Shown here piece by piece: positions 6,958 through 14,531 of a stretch of DNA of 15,207 bases. The position numbers and the translations under genes were made by a program. Under the pieces are notes generated by a model, which did no database searches, had not been told where the DNA came from, and worked only from the letters and a program-made list of their open reading frames with translations. Source of the DNA: DASTCC01 sp035711465 (lineage in GTDB: Bacteria; Acidobacteriota; Vicinamibacteria; Vicinamibacterales; SCN-69-37). Numbering within the stretch: the stretch's first letter is position 1; each line of letters begins with the position of its first letter. Where the stretch lies: positions 1-15,207 of the forward strand of contig DASTCC010000279.1 of NCBI GenBank assembly GCA_035711465.1. Direction: 5' to 3'.

Positions 6958-7529
6958 CTGCGCAGCCGTATCGTCCACGTCACCGGCATCGTCTCGGATC
7001 GATAACAGACCGCGTCGTCGCACGCCTGGTAGGTCAGGCGGCCGGCGACCCGTATGGCGTCTCCGGCGGCGGCGCGGCGCTCGACTTCGGGCGAGCGGCC
7101 GATCGTCAGCACCGACGTGATCCGGAACGGCTTTCCGAAGACCTGAACCGTTTCCTTCAGCGGCGCGAAGAAGTACGGTTCGGACGGGGGGAACTCGGGT
7201 GGCTTCGCACGGAAGGCATTCGAGTGATTGATCACGAGCGAAATCGGAATGTAGCCCTCCTGCCCCGGCGCGTAGACGTGCATGTTGCGGTTGGGCGTCA
7301 CGTCGGCGACGAGCGTGGTCTCGCCGCCGGGTGGGAGGACGTCGGCGGTCGCCGACAGACGGACGCTCAGGTGCGCGGAGTGCAGCGTGCCGCCGGCCGA
7401 TCGTATGTAGCCCGACGAGGGGCTGTCGACGGACCGCCGGTCGCGATCCCCGTGCATCAGCCGCGGTACACCGACGGCGGCCGCGAGGCCGAGCGCCGCG
7501 AGCGCGACGACGACGTAGACGTAGCGCAT
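6954..7529 (-). CDS. Membrane-anchored DsbD N-terminal (alpha) domain-like protein
   Basis: The 191-residue product has one N-terminal hydrophobic segment (residues 4-22), either a signal anchor or an uncleaved signal peptide, then a periplasmic domain. The C-terminal YQACDDAVCYRSETMPVTW matches the E. coli DsbD alpha-domain segment YQGCADAGFCYPPET that carries its redox cysteine pair. Here the cysteines are C170 and C175 (CX4C against CX5C). Upstream NMHVYAPGQEGYIPISLVI is the typical beta-sandwich part. There is no transmembrane beta domain and no thioredoxin-like gamma domain, so electrons would have to come from another protein. A role in thiol-disulfide exchange in the cell envelope is inferred. 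Start ATG 7529 lies 55 bp from the divergent response regulator gene. Confidence 0.8.
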   Translation of the reverse strand: MRYVYVVVALAALGLAAAVGVPRLMHGDRDRRSVDSPSSGYIRSAGGTLHSAHLSVRLSATADVLPPGGETTLVADVTPNRNMHVYAPGQEGYIPISLVINHSNAFRAKPPEFPPSEPYFFAPLKETVQVFGKPFRITSVLTIGRSPEVERRAAAGDAIRVAGRLTYQACDDAVCYRSETMPVTWTIRLRR

Positions 7530-7570
7530 CGGAGCTCAGCTTAGCAGCACGGCGATTGTCACGCGCTCCA

Positions 7571-7576
7571 TATAAG
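7571..7576 (+). promoter_or_regulatory. -10 element giving a probably leaderless phoB-like mRNA
   Basis: TATAAG lies 8 nt before the GTG start at 7585, so the expected transcription start falls at or within 1-2 nt of the start codon. No Shine-Dalgarno is present, and an in-frame TAA (7573-7575) lies within the -10, so no longer product is possible. No convincing -35 is present at 17 nt spacing. Confidence 0.5.
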
Positions 7577-7584
7577 ATCCCGCC

Positions 7585-8280
7585 GTGGCCCGCGTCCTGG
7601 TCGTCGAAGACAACCGCGATATCGCCCAGCTGATTCAGCACGTGCTCGAGCGCGCCGGTCATGTCGTCGAGCTGCTCTCGGCCGGCAACGAGGTCATCAG
7701 ACGGGTCCAGACGCAGCCGCCGGATCTCGTCATTCTCGATCTGATGCTGCCCGGCCTCGACGGTCTGCTCGTCTGCCAGGCGCTGCGCAACGACGAGCAG
7801 ACGGCGGGCTTGCCGATCATCATGCTCACGGCGCGCGGCGAGGAGGCGGATCGCGTGCGCGGTCTCGAGCTCGGCGCCGACGACTACGTTACCAAGCCGT
7901 TCTCGCCGAAGGAGCTCGTCGCTCGGGTCGGCGCGATTCTGCGCCGCGTCGAGCGCACGGCGGCCGCGCCCGGCGTGGTGCTGCGCTACGGACCGATCAC
8001 GATGGATCTCGATCGGCACAAGGTGACCGTCGACGAGACCGACGTCCGGTTGACCGCGAAGGAGTTCCTGCTGCTGCGCTACCTGATCGAGCACCGCGGC
8101 CGGGTGCTCTCCCGCGACGTGCTGCTCACCGACGTCTGGGGCTATCAGTACACCGGCGGGACGCGAACGGTCGACGTGCACGTGCGGCGCCTGCGCGAGA
8201 AACTGCCGATTCTCAATCACGCCATCGCCACCGTGAAGCAGTTCGGCTATCGGCTCGACGACCCGCCCCCGACGCCGTGA
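7585..8280 (+). CDS. PhoB/OmpR-family response regulator
   Basis: Cytoplasmic transcription factor of a two-component system. The 231-residue product has a receiver domain (about 1-120) with acidic pair E8/D9, phospho-acceptor D52 in LVILDLMLPG, T82 in IIMLTA and K104 in DDYVTKPF. A winged-helix DNA-binding domain (about 128-226) contains LTAKEFLLLRYLIEHRGRVLSRDVLLTDVWGY and VDVHVRRLREKL. All residues needed for phosphorylation are intact. The GTG start is fixed by an upstream in-frame stop. Its stop overlaps the start of the downstream kinase gene (GTGA), so the two are co-translated partners. Closest to the PhoB group, with phosphate genes next door, but the regulated genes cannot be proven from this window. 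Confidence 0.93.
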   Translation: MARVLVVEDNRDIAQLIQHVLERAGHVVELLSAGNEVIRRVQTQPPDLVILDLMLPGLDGLLVCQALRNDEQTAGLPIIMLTARGEEADRVRGLELGADDYVTKPFSPKELVARVGAILRRVERTAAAPGVVLRYGPITMDLDRHKVTVDETDVRLTAKEFLLLRYLIEHRGRVLSRDVLLTDVWGYQYTGGTRTVDVHVRRLREKLPILNHAIATVKQFGYRLDDPPPTP

Positions 8281-10037
8281 CGCACCGCACGCAGATCTTC
8301 ACCGGCATGCTCCTCTCGAGCGCGGCCGCGCTCGGCGTGGCCGTCTGGCTGTCGACGTCGGCGATGCGCGAGGCGATGCTTTCCGAGGCGCGCGAGGGCC
8401 TGCTCCGCGATGCCCGACTGGCGGCCGAACTGCTCGCGCGCCTGCCCGATCTGCCCGACCCCGATTTGGAAGCTGACACGCTCGGCCGGCTGACCAGCCG
8501 GCGACTGACGCTTATCGCCGACGATGGCACGGTGATCGGCGACTCCGAGGTCTCGCGTGAAGGGCTTGCCTCCGTCGACAATCACAATGGCCGCGACGAG
8601 GTGGTCGGCGCGCGCACGGCCGGCCACGGCGTCGCCCTCCGCTACAGCAGCACGACCGGCGTGACGACGATGTACGCCGCGGTGGCCGTGCGCGCGGGCC
8701 CGGTGCGCGTGGTCCGTGTCGCGGTGCCGCTGTCCGGCGTCGACGCCAGCGTCGCGGCGGCGCGGCGCGACGCGCTCGGCGGACTCGGGGTTGCGCTCGC
8801 CGTCGCGCTGCTCGTCACCTGGCTGGCGTCGGCGATGCTCAGCCGGCGGCTGCGGGCCATCGCCGCGGTCGCCGAGCGCTACCGCCAGGGCGATTTCAGT
8901 CAGCCCGCCCGCGATTACGGCGGCGACGAGATTGGCGTCGTCGCCAACACGCTCGACTCGACCGCGCGCGCGCTCGGCTCACAGCTGAGCGACATGGCGC
9001 GCGAGCGGGCCCACACCACGGCGATCCTGAGCGGCATGATCGAAGGCGTCGTCCTGGTCAACGCCGCCGGCCGGCTGGTGATGACCAATCCCGCCGTGCG
9101 ATCGATGCTGAGGCTGCCGGAACCCTCTGAGGGCCGGCACTACCTCGAGGTCGTCCGCAACCCCGCGATCGCCGAGCAGCTCGCCGCCAGCCTGGCCGGC
9201 CGGCCGAAGGCGGCCGTCGAGGTCGAGCTCGATCGCGACCACCGGCGGATCTACATGGCCAGCGTGGTCCCCGTGCCTGCCGAGCGCGGCGGCGGCGCGG
9301 TGCTCGTGCTCCACGACGTCACCGAGACGCGGCGGGCCGATCAAGTGCGGCGCGACTTCGTCGCCAACGTCTCGCACGAGCTGCGTACGCCGCTGACCGC
9401 CATCCGCGGCTACGTCGAAGCGCTGCTCGACGGCGCGTCGATCGACGACGAGCAGCGCAAGTTCCTGGAGGTCATCGCCCGCCACGCGCTTCGCATGGAG
9501 CGGCTCGTCCGCGACCTGCTGAGGCTGGCGCGCCTCGACGCCGGCCAGGAGCCGCTCGAAGGGGTCGCGTGCGGCATTCCTGCGCTCGTCGCCGCGGTCG
9601 AGCGCGAGATGGATCCGCAGATCCAAGCCCGGCAGCAGCGCGTGGTCACGACCATCGACCCGGATGCGGCGACCGTACCGGGGGATCCGGCAAAGCTGCA
9701 CGACGTCCTGCGCAACCTGCTCGAGAACGCGATCAATTACAGTCCGGACGGCGGCACGATCGAGATCACCGCACAGCGGCGCGGACGCGAGATCGAAATT
9801 GCCGTCGCCGATCGCGGCCCGGGCATTCCCGAAGCGGATCTCACGCGCATCTTCGAGCGCTTCTATCGCGTCGATCGATCGCGGACGCGCGATCCGGGCG
9901 GGACGGGCCTCGGCCTGTCGATCGTCCGGCACCTCGTCGAGCTGCACGGCGGCAAGGCGTCCGCGCGGCTGCGCGACGGCGGCGGATCGGTGGTCTCGAT
10001 TCGGCTTCCCGCCGGCGCGGTCGCGGCCGGCGCTTAG
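8277..10037 (+). CDS. PhoR-like membrane sensor histidine kinase
   Basis: Sensor partner of the preceding regulator, 586 residues. Transmembrane segment 1 (about 8-25) and segment 2 (about 168-188) flank an extracytoplasmic domain of about 140 residues. Next come a HAMP linker (about 189-240), a PAS-like domain (about 246-350, with GMIEGVVLVNAAGRLVMTNPA), HisKA with FVANVSHELRTPLTAI (phospho-acceptor H367), and HATPase_c with N-box LLENAINYSP, G1 ADRGPGIP (511-518) and G2 GGTGLGLS (541-548). This is the architecture of PhoR kinases with a large periplasmic domain. The GTG start overlaps the regulator stop by 4 nt. The gene ends in a 4-nt convergent overlap with pit, both stops lying in TTAG at 10034-10037, so no terminator fits between them. 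Confidence 0.93.
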   Translation: MTHRTQIFTGMLLSSAAALGVAVWLSTSAMREAMLSEAREGLLRDARLAAELLARLPDLPDPDLEADTLGRLTSRRLTLIADDGTVIGDSEVSREGLASVDNHNGRDEVVGARTAGHGVALRYSSTTGVTTMYAAVAVRAGPVRVVRVAVPLSGVDASVAAARRDALGGLGVALAVALLVTWLASAMLSRRLRAIAAVAERYRQGDFSQPARDYGGDEIGVVANTLDSTARALGSQLSDMARERAHTTAILSGMIEGVVLVNAAGRLVMTNPAVRSMLRLPEPSEGRHYLEVVRNPAIAEQLAASLAGRPKAAVEVELDRDHRRIYMASVVPVPAERGGGAVLVLHDVTETRRADQVRRDFVANVSHELRTPLTAIRGYVEALLDGASIDDEQRKFLEVIARHALRMERLVRDLLRLARLDAGQEPLEGVACGIPALVAAVEREMDPQIQARQQRVVTTIDPDAATVPGDPAKLHDVLRNLLENAINYSPDGGTIEITAQRRGREIEIAVADRGPGIPEADLTRIFERFYRVDRSRTRDPGGTGLGLSIVRHLVELHGGKASARLRDGGGSVVSIRLPAGAVAAGA

Positions 10038-11038
10038 AACAGCGAGGCGACGCCGCGGACGATCGCGTAGCTGAGCGCGCCGATCAGCGCCGACGCGGGA
10101 ATCGTCAGGATCCACGCCCAGACGATTTGACCGGCGACGCCCCAACGTACCGCCGAGAGCCGGCGGGTCGCGCCGACGCCGACGATGGCGCCGGTGATCG
10201 TGTGCGTGGTGCTGATGCCGACGCCGAGGTGGGTAGCGATGAAGATCGCCACCGCCGCGCCGGTCTCGGCGGCGAAGCCTCCGACCGGCTGCAGCTTGGT
10301 GATCTTCGATCCCATCGTCTTGATGATCCGCCAGCCGCCCGACAGCGTGCCGAGGCCGATGGCGATGTGCGCCGCGATCACCACCCAGAACGGGACCTCG
10401 AAGGTGTCCAGATAGCCGCCGGCGACGAGCGCGCCGGTGATGATGCCCATCGTCTTCTGCGCGTCGTTGGCGCCGTGCATGAGGCTGAATCCCGCCGCCG
10501 AGAGCAGCTGCAGCCGGCGGAACCACCGGTCGACGCGCGACGGCGTCGTGTGACGGAAGAGCCAGAAGATGCTGGCCATCAGCGTCAACCCGACGACCAG
10601 GCCGATCATCGGCGCGACGACGATGAAGATGAGCGTCTTGGTCCAGCCCGACGCGATGATGGCCGACCAGCCGGCGCGCGCCACCGCGGCGCCGGCGTAG
10701 CCGCCGAAGAGCGCGTGCGACGAGCTCGTCGGCAGGCCGAAGTACCAGGTGATCAGGTTCCAGCTGATCGCCCCGATCAGCCCGCCGAGGATCACCGAAT
10801 AGGTGACGACGTCGAGTTCGATCATCCCCGACCCGACCGTCTTCGCCACCGCCGTCCCGAAGCCGAACGCGGCGATGAAGTTGAAGAACGCGGCCCAGAC
10901 GACGGCCTTGCCGGGCGAGAGCACCCGCGTCGACACCACCGTCGCGATCGAGTTGGCGGCGTCGTGGAACCCGTTGATGTAGTCGAAGACCAGCGCGACC
11001 GCGATGATCAGGCTGATGGTCAGCAGCGCGACGTCCAT
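10034..11038 (-). CDS. pit: Low-affinity inorganic phosphate transporter, PiT family
   Basis: Integral membrane carrier taking up inorganic phosphate (probably as a metal-phosphate complex) with protons or sodium. The 334-residue product carries the duplicated family signature: GFHDAANSIATVVSTRVLSP near the N-terminus and HGANDAQKTMGIITGAL in the second half. Also present are LPTSSSHALFGGYAGAAV and GVGISTTHTITGAIVGVGAT. The length fits short bacterial Pit proteins. It lies 3 nt after the DUF47 gene, so the pair forms an operon driven from the 11666-11873 spacer. A direct link to phosphate control is supported by the adjacent PhoB/PhoR-like genes and the Pho-box-like site upstream. Confidence 0.93.
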   Translation of the reverse strand: MDVALLTISLIIAVALVFDYINGFHDAANSIATVVSTRVLSPGKAVVWAAFFNFIAAFGFGTAVAKTVGSGMIELDVVTYSVILGGLIGAISWNLITWYFGLPTSSSHALFGGYAGAAVARAGWSAIIASGWTKTLIFIVVAPMIGLVVGLTLMASIFWLFRHTTPSRVDRWFRRLQLLSAAGFSLMHGANDAQKTMGIITGALVAGGYLDTFEVPFWVVIAAHIAIGLGTLSGGWRIIKTMGSKITKLQPVGGFAAETGAAVAIFIATHLGVGISTTHTITGAIVGVGATRRLSAVRWGVAGQIVWAWILTIPASALIGALSYAIVRGVASLF

Positions 11039-11041
11039 CGC

Positions 11042-11665
11042 CTACCCGTGCTTGACGACGACGCCTTCGATGACGTTGGCGACGTCCTCGCAGCAGTCGG
11101 TAATCCGCTCGAGGACGTCGAGAAGGTCCTTCCATTTGATGAGCGCGATCGGGTCCTTGACGTGATCGAACAGGTTGCGGATCGCCTGCTGGTAGGCGCG
11201 GTCCGCCTCGTTCTCGAGCCTGTTGATCTCCACGGCGTGCGGCTGCACCGGCCGGCTGGCCGCGAATGCTTCCAGCGTCATCTGCAGGCTGTCGGTCGAT
11301 GCGGTCACGATGTGCGCCAGCTCGCGGGCGCCGTCGGGCAGCTCGGTGATGCGATAGAGGCCGATGAGCGCCGCGGCCTGGTCGATGGCGTCCATCACCG
11401 TGTCGAGCGACGTCGCCAGCGCGTAGAGGTCCTCGCGGTCGAACGGAGTGATGAACGTGCGATGGAGCCGTTGAATGACGTCGTGCGTCAGCGTGTCGCA
11501 GCGGTGCTCGGCGTCGCGAATCACCGCGGCCCGGGACTCGTCAGGCGGATCGACGCTCAACATCTTCTCGAGTTCGACCGCCGCTTTCTGGATCTCAGCC
11601 GTCGTGGCGCGGTAGAGCTCGAAGAATTGCTCGTCCCGCGGAATCAGACTGAACTTGAATGCCAC
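11042..11665 (-). CDS. DUF47/PhoU-like Pit accessory protein
   Basis: The 207-residue, all-helical product of the DUF47 (PhoU_div, TIGR00153) family is encoded just ahead of Pit. Family hallmarks are the N-terminal FSLIPRDEQFFELY, the helix EHRCDTLTHDVIQRLHRTFITPFDREDLYAL, and the repeat-like C-terminal half ENEADRAYQQAIRNLF then WKDLLDVLERITDCCEDVANVIE. PhoU-type helical bundles bind metals through such acidic clusters. Family members next to Pit transporters are thought to modulate phosphate uptake. The GTG start at 11665 has a strong AGGGAGG ribosome binding site 6-7 nt upstream, which fixes the start. First gene of the pap-pit operon. Confidence 0.92.
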   Translation of the reverse strand: MAFKFSLIPRDEQFFELYRATTAEIQKAAVELEKMLSVDPPDESRAAVIRDAEHRCDTLTHDVIQRLHRTFITPFDREDLYALATSLDTVMDAIDQAAALIGLYRITELPDGARELAHIVTASTDSLQMTLEAFAASRPVQPHAVEINRLENEADRAYQQAIRNLFDHVKDPIALIKWKDLLDVLERITDCCEDVANVIEGVVVKHG

Positions 11666-11704
11666 GACGCCTCCCTCCCGCGCCTGCGGACGCGGGCGGG
11701 CGAA

Positions 11705-11775
11705 ATCTTAGCAAAGAAATTGTAACGGCCAGGCAACGGCGGGGCCTCCGCCAGTCGTAACCGCGATTTAACGGC
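11705..11775 (-). promoter_or_regulatory. Pho-box-like 11-bp-phased heptamers and -10 of the pap-pit operon
   Basis: On the minus strand two pairs of heptamers lie 11 bp apart: GCCGTTA/GCGGTTA (starting 11775 and 11764) and GCCGTTG/GCCGTTA (starting 11740 and 11729). Each pair has the 7-4-7 layout of the PhoB Pho box. With the heptamer frame shifted by 2 nt (CGTTGCC-N4-CGTTACA), the proximal pair ends exactly 10 nt before TAAGAT (11710-11705), the same spacing as in E. coli phoA. There is no -35, as expected for a PhoB-activated promoter. Predicted leader is about 33 nt, carrying the AGGGAGG site. The heptamer word differs from the enteric CTGTCAT. Confidence 0.5.
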
Positions 11776-11873
11776 GGCGACACGGACGGGAAACCCCGGC
11801 CCCCTACGCTCTATGCCCGATGCACACCGCCGACATACGCGCGGGCTCCCGCGGGAACGAAAGGACCAGGGCT

Positions 11874-12563
11874 GTGGCTGAACCGACCCGCATCCTCGTC
11901 GTCGAGGACGAGACCGACATCGCCGGGCTGATTAAACATGCCCTGGAACGCGGCGGCGAGACGGCCGTCGAAATCGCCGGCAGCGGCGATGCGGCCCTGC
12001 AGGCCGTGGCCAGACGGGTGCCGGACCTGATGATTCTGGACCTGAACCTGCCCGTCCTCGGCGGCCTGGAAGTCTGCCGGATGGTCCGCGCCAAGCCGGC
12101 GACGGCGGCCCTGCCGATCATCATGCTGACGGCGCGCGTCAGCGAGTCGGACCGCGTCGCCGGACTCGATCTCGGTGCCGACGACTACGTCACCAAGCCC
12201 TTCAGCCTTCGCGAGCTTGCCGCCCGCGTCCGAGCCCTGCTGCGCCGCCGACAGGCCGGGGAATCGCCGTCGACGACCTATCAGGGCGCGCACCTGCGCG
12301 CCGACTTCGATGCCGTCGCCGTCGCAGTGGACGGCGAGCCCGTCAAACTCACGCGACGTGAGTTCGAGCTGCTGAAGTGCCTCGTCGAAAACCGCAACCG
12401 CGTGCTCTCACGCGATCGTCTGCTCGAACGGGTGTGGGGCTACGACCGGTTCATCGAAACCCGGTCGGTCGATGTCCATGTCGGCCGGCTCCGCTCGAAG
12501 CTCGGCCCGGTGGGCAACCAGATCGAGACGGTCGTGGGGCTGGGCTACCGGTTCGTGGAGTGA
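11874..12563 (+). CDS. Second PhoB/OmpR-family response regulator, no adjacent kinase
   Basis: The 229-residue regulator has an intact receiver: E11/D12 in VVEDETD, phospho-acceptor D56 in LMILDLNLP, T86 in IIMLTA, K108 in DDYVTKPF. The winged-helix domain contains LTRREFELLKCLVENRNRVLSRDRLLERVWGYDRF and VDVHVGRLRSKLG. I chose GTG 11874 because AAAGGA sits 8 nt upstream and the receiver then begins a few residues later, as usual. ATG 11820 would add 18 unlikely residues, but a TANNNT hexamer (11805-11810) 9 nt before it may mark the transcription start. No kinase follows. It is divergent from pap-pit and shares a spacer with 11-bp-phased repeats. It might be served by the nearby kinase or by one elsewhere. 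Confidence 0.9.
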   Translation: MAEPTRILVVEDETDIAGLIKHALERGGETAVEIAGSGDAALQAVARRVPDLMILDLNLPVLGGLEVCRMVRAKPATAALPIIMLTARVSESDRVAGLDLGADDYVTKPFSLRELAARVRALLRRRQAGESPSTTYQGAHLRADFDAVAVAVDGEPVKLTRREFELLKCLVENRNRVLSRDRLLERVWGYDRFIETRSVDVHVGRLRSKLGPVGNQIETVVGLGYRFVE

Positions 12564-12742
12564 GCGACGGGCCGTCCCATTTCGAATACGGCCATCGCGC
12601 GTTCGACCCGGTGCCAGTCGGTGTAGTTGGCCGTCCAGACGACCTGGCTGTCGCGCTCCTCACGGACATCCCACCCGATATCTCCGCGGGTAATCGTGAA
12701 ACGGAGGGTGTGTCCTTCCTGGTTGCGTTCGCGGGTCACCAT
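12545..12742 (-). CDS. Small hypothetical protein, 65 residues
   Basis: Function not recognised. Translation from ATG 12742 gives MVTRERNQEGHTLRFTITRG and continues as a soluble, mixed-composition protein (GWDVREERDSQVVWTANYTDWHRVERAMAVFEM). It has several Trp and an amphipathic C-terminal helix, and none of the Arg/Pro/Ala monotony of false frames here. An AAGGAG ribosome binding site (12754-12759 on the complement) lies 11 nt upstream and favours this start over ATG 12781. The gene is convergent with the second response regulator and overlaps its last 19 nt. No cysteine pairs, signal peptide or membrane segment. Confidence 0.6.
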   Translation of the reverse strand: MVTRERNQEGHTLRFTITRGDIGWDVREERDSQVVWTANYTDWHRVERAMAVFEMGRPVAHSTNR

Positions 12743-13262
12743 GTTGGCTGAAGCTCCTTGCAATAGCGTGCACCCGATCAATAACCCAGTACCAACAGGG
12801 GCGTGCGTAAACTCTCTGTAACGAACTGGAAGCGGATGCCCTGATTACTTGGGCAATTGACGGATCGTCGCGAAATATCGAGGCCCATGGTGAGTGGGGC
12901 CCCCGCCCTGTCTGTGGCGATGGCCGGGCGCGTCCATTCTCATGTCGACCTCTCGTCTGGCCTGTAACGACGCGAGCTGACTCAAGACCGTCGGCTGAGA
13001 GGAACGACGCGGTCGAGGGCGGGATCGTCCGGCGACAGGCGGTGGGCGGCGACTGAGTCGGCCGCAACGGCCCGGATCATCGTGTCCGGGGTCTTGCAGC
13101 CCTGCGCCTCCCACCGTCTGGCGCCGACGAACGACCTCCATACTGTGCGCGGCGCGTGACGGGGCGATGTCAGGCCCAGGACGGCTGAGTAAATAATTGT
13201 TCGCGCGAGGATGTCCGGCGCGCGCCGGGCGCGATCGGACCGTCGCGTAGAATGGTCGGTCG
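12743..13262. other. Intergenic stretch of about 520 bp without a convincing gene
   Basis: Less GC-skewed than its surroundings, with stops in most frames. It holds the ribosome binding site of the small upstream gene and the glgC -10. A 32-codon minus-strand frame at 12845-12943 has GAGAGG 5 nt before its ATG but low-complexity, basic content, so I do not call it. A minus-strand frame around 13000-13190 (reading FVGARRWEAQGCKTPDTMIR) looks protein-like but has no good start; it may be a gene remnant. A perfect 6-bp stem with 8-nt loop (13071-13090) has no T-tract. No repeat of the heptamer class is seen here. Confidence 0.5.
13248..13253 (+). promoter_or_regulatory. -10 element giving a near-leaderless glgC mRNA
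   Basis: TAGAAT lies 9 nt before the ATG at 13263. The expected start of transcription is 0-3 nt from the start codon. No Shine-Dalgarno is visible and the hexamer itself contains an in-frame TAG (13248-13250), so translation cannot begin upstream. This is the same layout as the -10 at 7571-7576. Confidence 0.5.
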
Positions 13263-14516
13263 ATGAACGACGTCCTGACCATCATCCTCGGCGGCGGCCG
13301 CGGCACGCGCCTGTTTCCCCTCACCCACCAGCGCTCCAAGCCAGCGGTCCCGATCGGCGGCAAATACCGGCTCATCGACATCGCGCTCAGCAACTGCCTG
13401 CATGCGGGCCTGAAGCGCATCTACGTGCTGACGCAGTTCAACTCGGCGTCGCTCAACCGCCACATCGCGCAGACTTATCGCCTCGACCTCTTCTCCGGCG
13501 GCTTCGTCGAAGTGCTCGCCGCCGAGCAGACACCCGAAGGCGAACAGTGGTTTCAGGGCACGGCCGACGCCGTGCGTCAGGCGGCGCGGCACTTCCGCGA
13601 TCTCGAGGCGGAGTACTACCTGATCCTCGCCGGCGATCACGTCTACCGCATGGACCTCGCCGAGCTCGTCGAGGCCCACATCGACCGCGACGCCGACATC
13701 ACCATCGCCGCGCAGCCGGTCAGCGCCGACGACGCGACGCAGATGGGCATCTTCCGCTTCGACCAGTCCGGACAGATTCAGGGCTTCGAGGAAAAGCCGA
13801 ACGCCGCGCGGCTGACCGAGATGGGATCGAGCGCGCCGCCGCATTCGCCGAGCGGCCTGCTCACCGCCGACAAACCGTTCCTGGCGTCGATGGGCATCTA
13901 CGTGTTCACCCGCGAGGTGCTGCACGACGTGCTGGCGCGCGACCGCGCCGTCGACTTCGGCCGCGAGATCATCCCGCATGCGCTCGGCACCCATCGGGTG
14001 CATCCCTATCTGTTCCGCGGCTTCTGGGCCGACGTCGGCACGGTGACGTCCTTCTACGACGTCAATCTGATGCTGACCAGGCGCGGCGCGCCGTTCAACT
14101 TCTTTCATGCCGGGCGCCCGATCTACACGCACCCGCGCTTTCTGCCGCCGGCGCGCCTGCACGGCTGCACGCTCGACGAAGCGCTGGTGGCCGAAGGCTC
14201 GTACCTGGACTCCTGCGAGGTTCGCAACTCCGTGGTCGGCGTGCGCTCGTCGATCCACCGCGGCGCCACGGTCACCCGATCGATCGTGCTCGGCGCCGAT
14301 TTCTACGACAACCAGTTCAGCGATCTGCCGCTCGGCATCGGCCGCAACGCCGTCCTCGATCGCGTCATCGTCGACAAGAACGCCCGCATCGGCGAAGGCG
14401 CGCGGCTGGTGAACGAACGCCACATCCAGGACGTGGACGGCGACGGCTACTACATTCGCAGCGGGATCGTCATCGTTCCCAAGGGCGGGGTCGTGAAGCC
14501 GGGTACGGTTGTCTGA
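13263..14516 (+). CDS. glgC: Glucose-1-phosphate adenylyltransferase
   Basis: Makes ADP-glucose from glucose 1-phosphate and ATP, the committed step of bacterial glycogen synthesis. The 417-residue product has the N-terminal nucleotidyltransferase signature LGGGRGTRLFPLT (9-21) with KPAVPIGGKYRLIDI (26-40), the metal/substrate motif LAGDHVYRMD (122-131, D125), GTADAVRQ (99-106), and GFEEKP binding the sugar phosphate. A left-handed beta-helix C-terminal domain follows (about 290-417), with repeated hexapeptide-like turns such as GRNAVLDRVIVDKNARIGEGARLV. Length is normal. The ATG is the first possible start after an in-frame TAG. No other glycogen genes are in the window. Convergent with sixA across a structured repeat. 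Confidence 0.95.
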   Translation: MNDVLTIILGGGRGTRLFPLTHQRSKPAVPIGGKYRLIDIALSNCLHAGLKRIYVLTQFNSASLNRHIAQTYRLDLFSGGFVEVLAAEQTPEGEQWFQGTADAVRQAARHFRDLEAEYYLILAGDHVYRMDLAELVEAHIDRDADITIAAQPVSADDATQMGIFRFDQSGQIQGFEEKPNAARLTEMGSSAPPHSPSGLLTADKPFLASMGIYVFTREVLHDVLARDRAVDFGREIIPHALGTHRVHPYLFRGFWADVGTVTSFYDVNLMLTRRGAPFNFFHAGRPIYTHPRFLPPARLHGCTLDEALVAEGSYLDSCEVRNSVVGVRSSIHRGATVTRSIVLGADFYDNQFSDLPLGIGRNAVLDRVIVDKNARIGEGARLVNERHIQDVDGDGYYIRSGIVIVPKGGVVKPGTVV

Positions 14517-14531
14517 AGACTCGTCAGTGTC

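Noticed and set aside
8979..11725. Two 718-codon open frames antisense to the kinase, pit and pap genes
   Set aside because: Composition is monotonous (Arg, Ala, Gly, Asp) and both cross the boundaries of clearly real genes; shadows.
11820..11873. ATG 11820 as start of the second response regulator
   Set aside because: GTG 11874 has an AAAGGA site at good spacing and gives the normal N-terminus; the extra 18 residues do not look like part of the receiver domain.
13071..13090. Hairpin as a terminator in the 12743-13262 gap
   Set aside because: Short 6-bp stem, no T-tract on either strand and no gene ending next to it.
12845..13420. 191-codon minus-strand frame overlapping the start of glgC
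   Set aside because: Low-complexity Arg/Pro-rich product, no domain, and it runs antisense into a certain gene.
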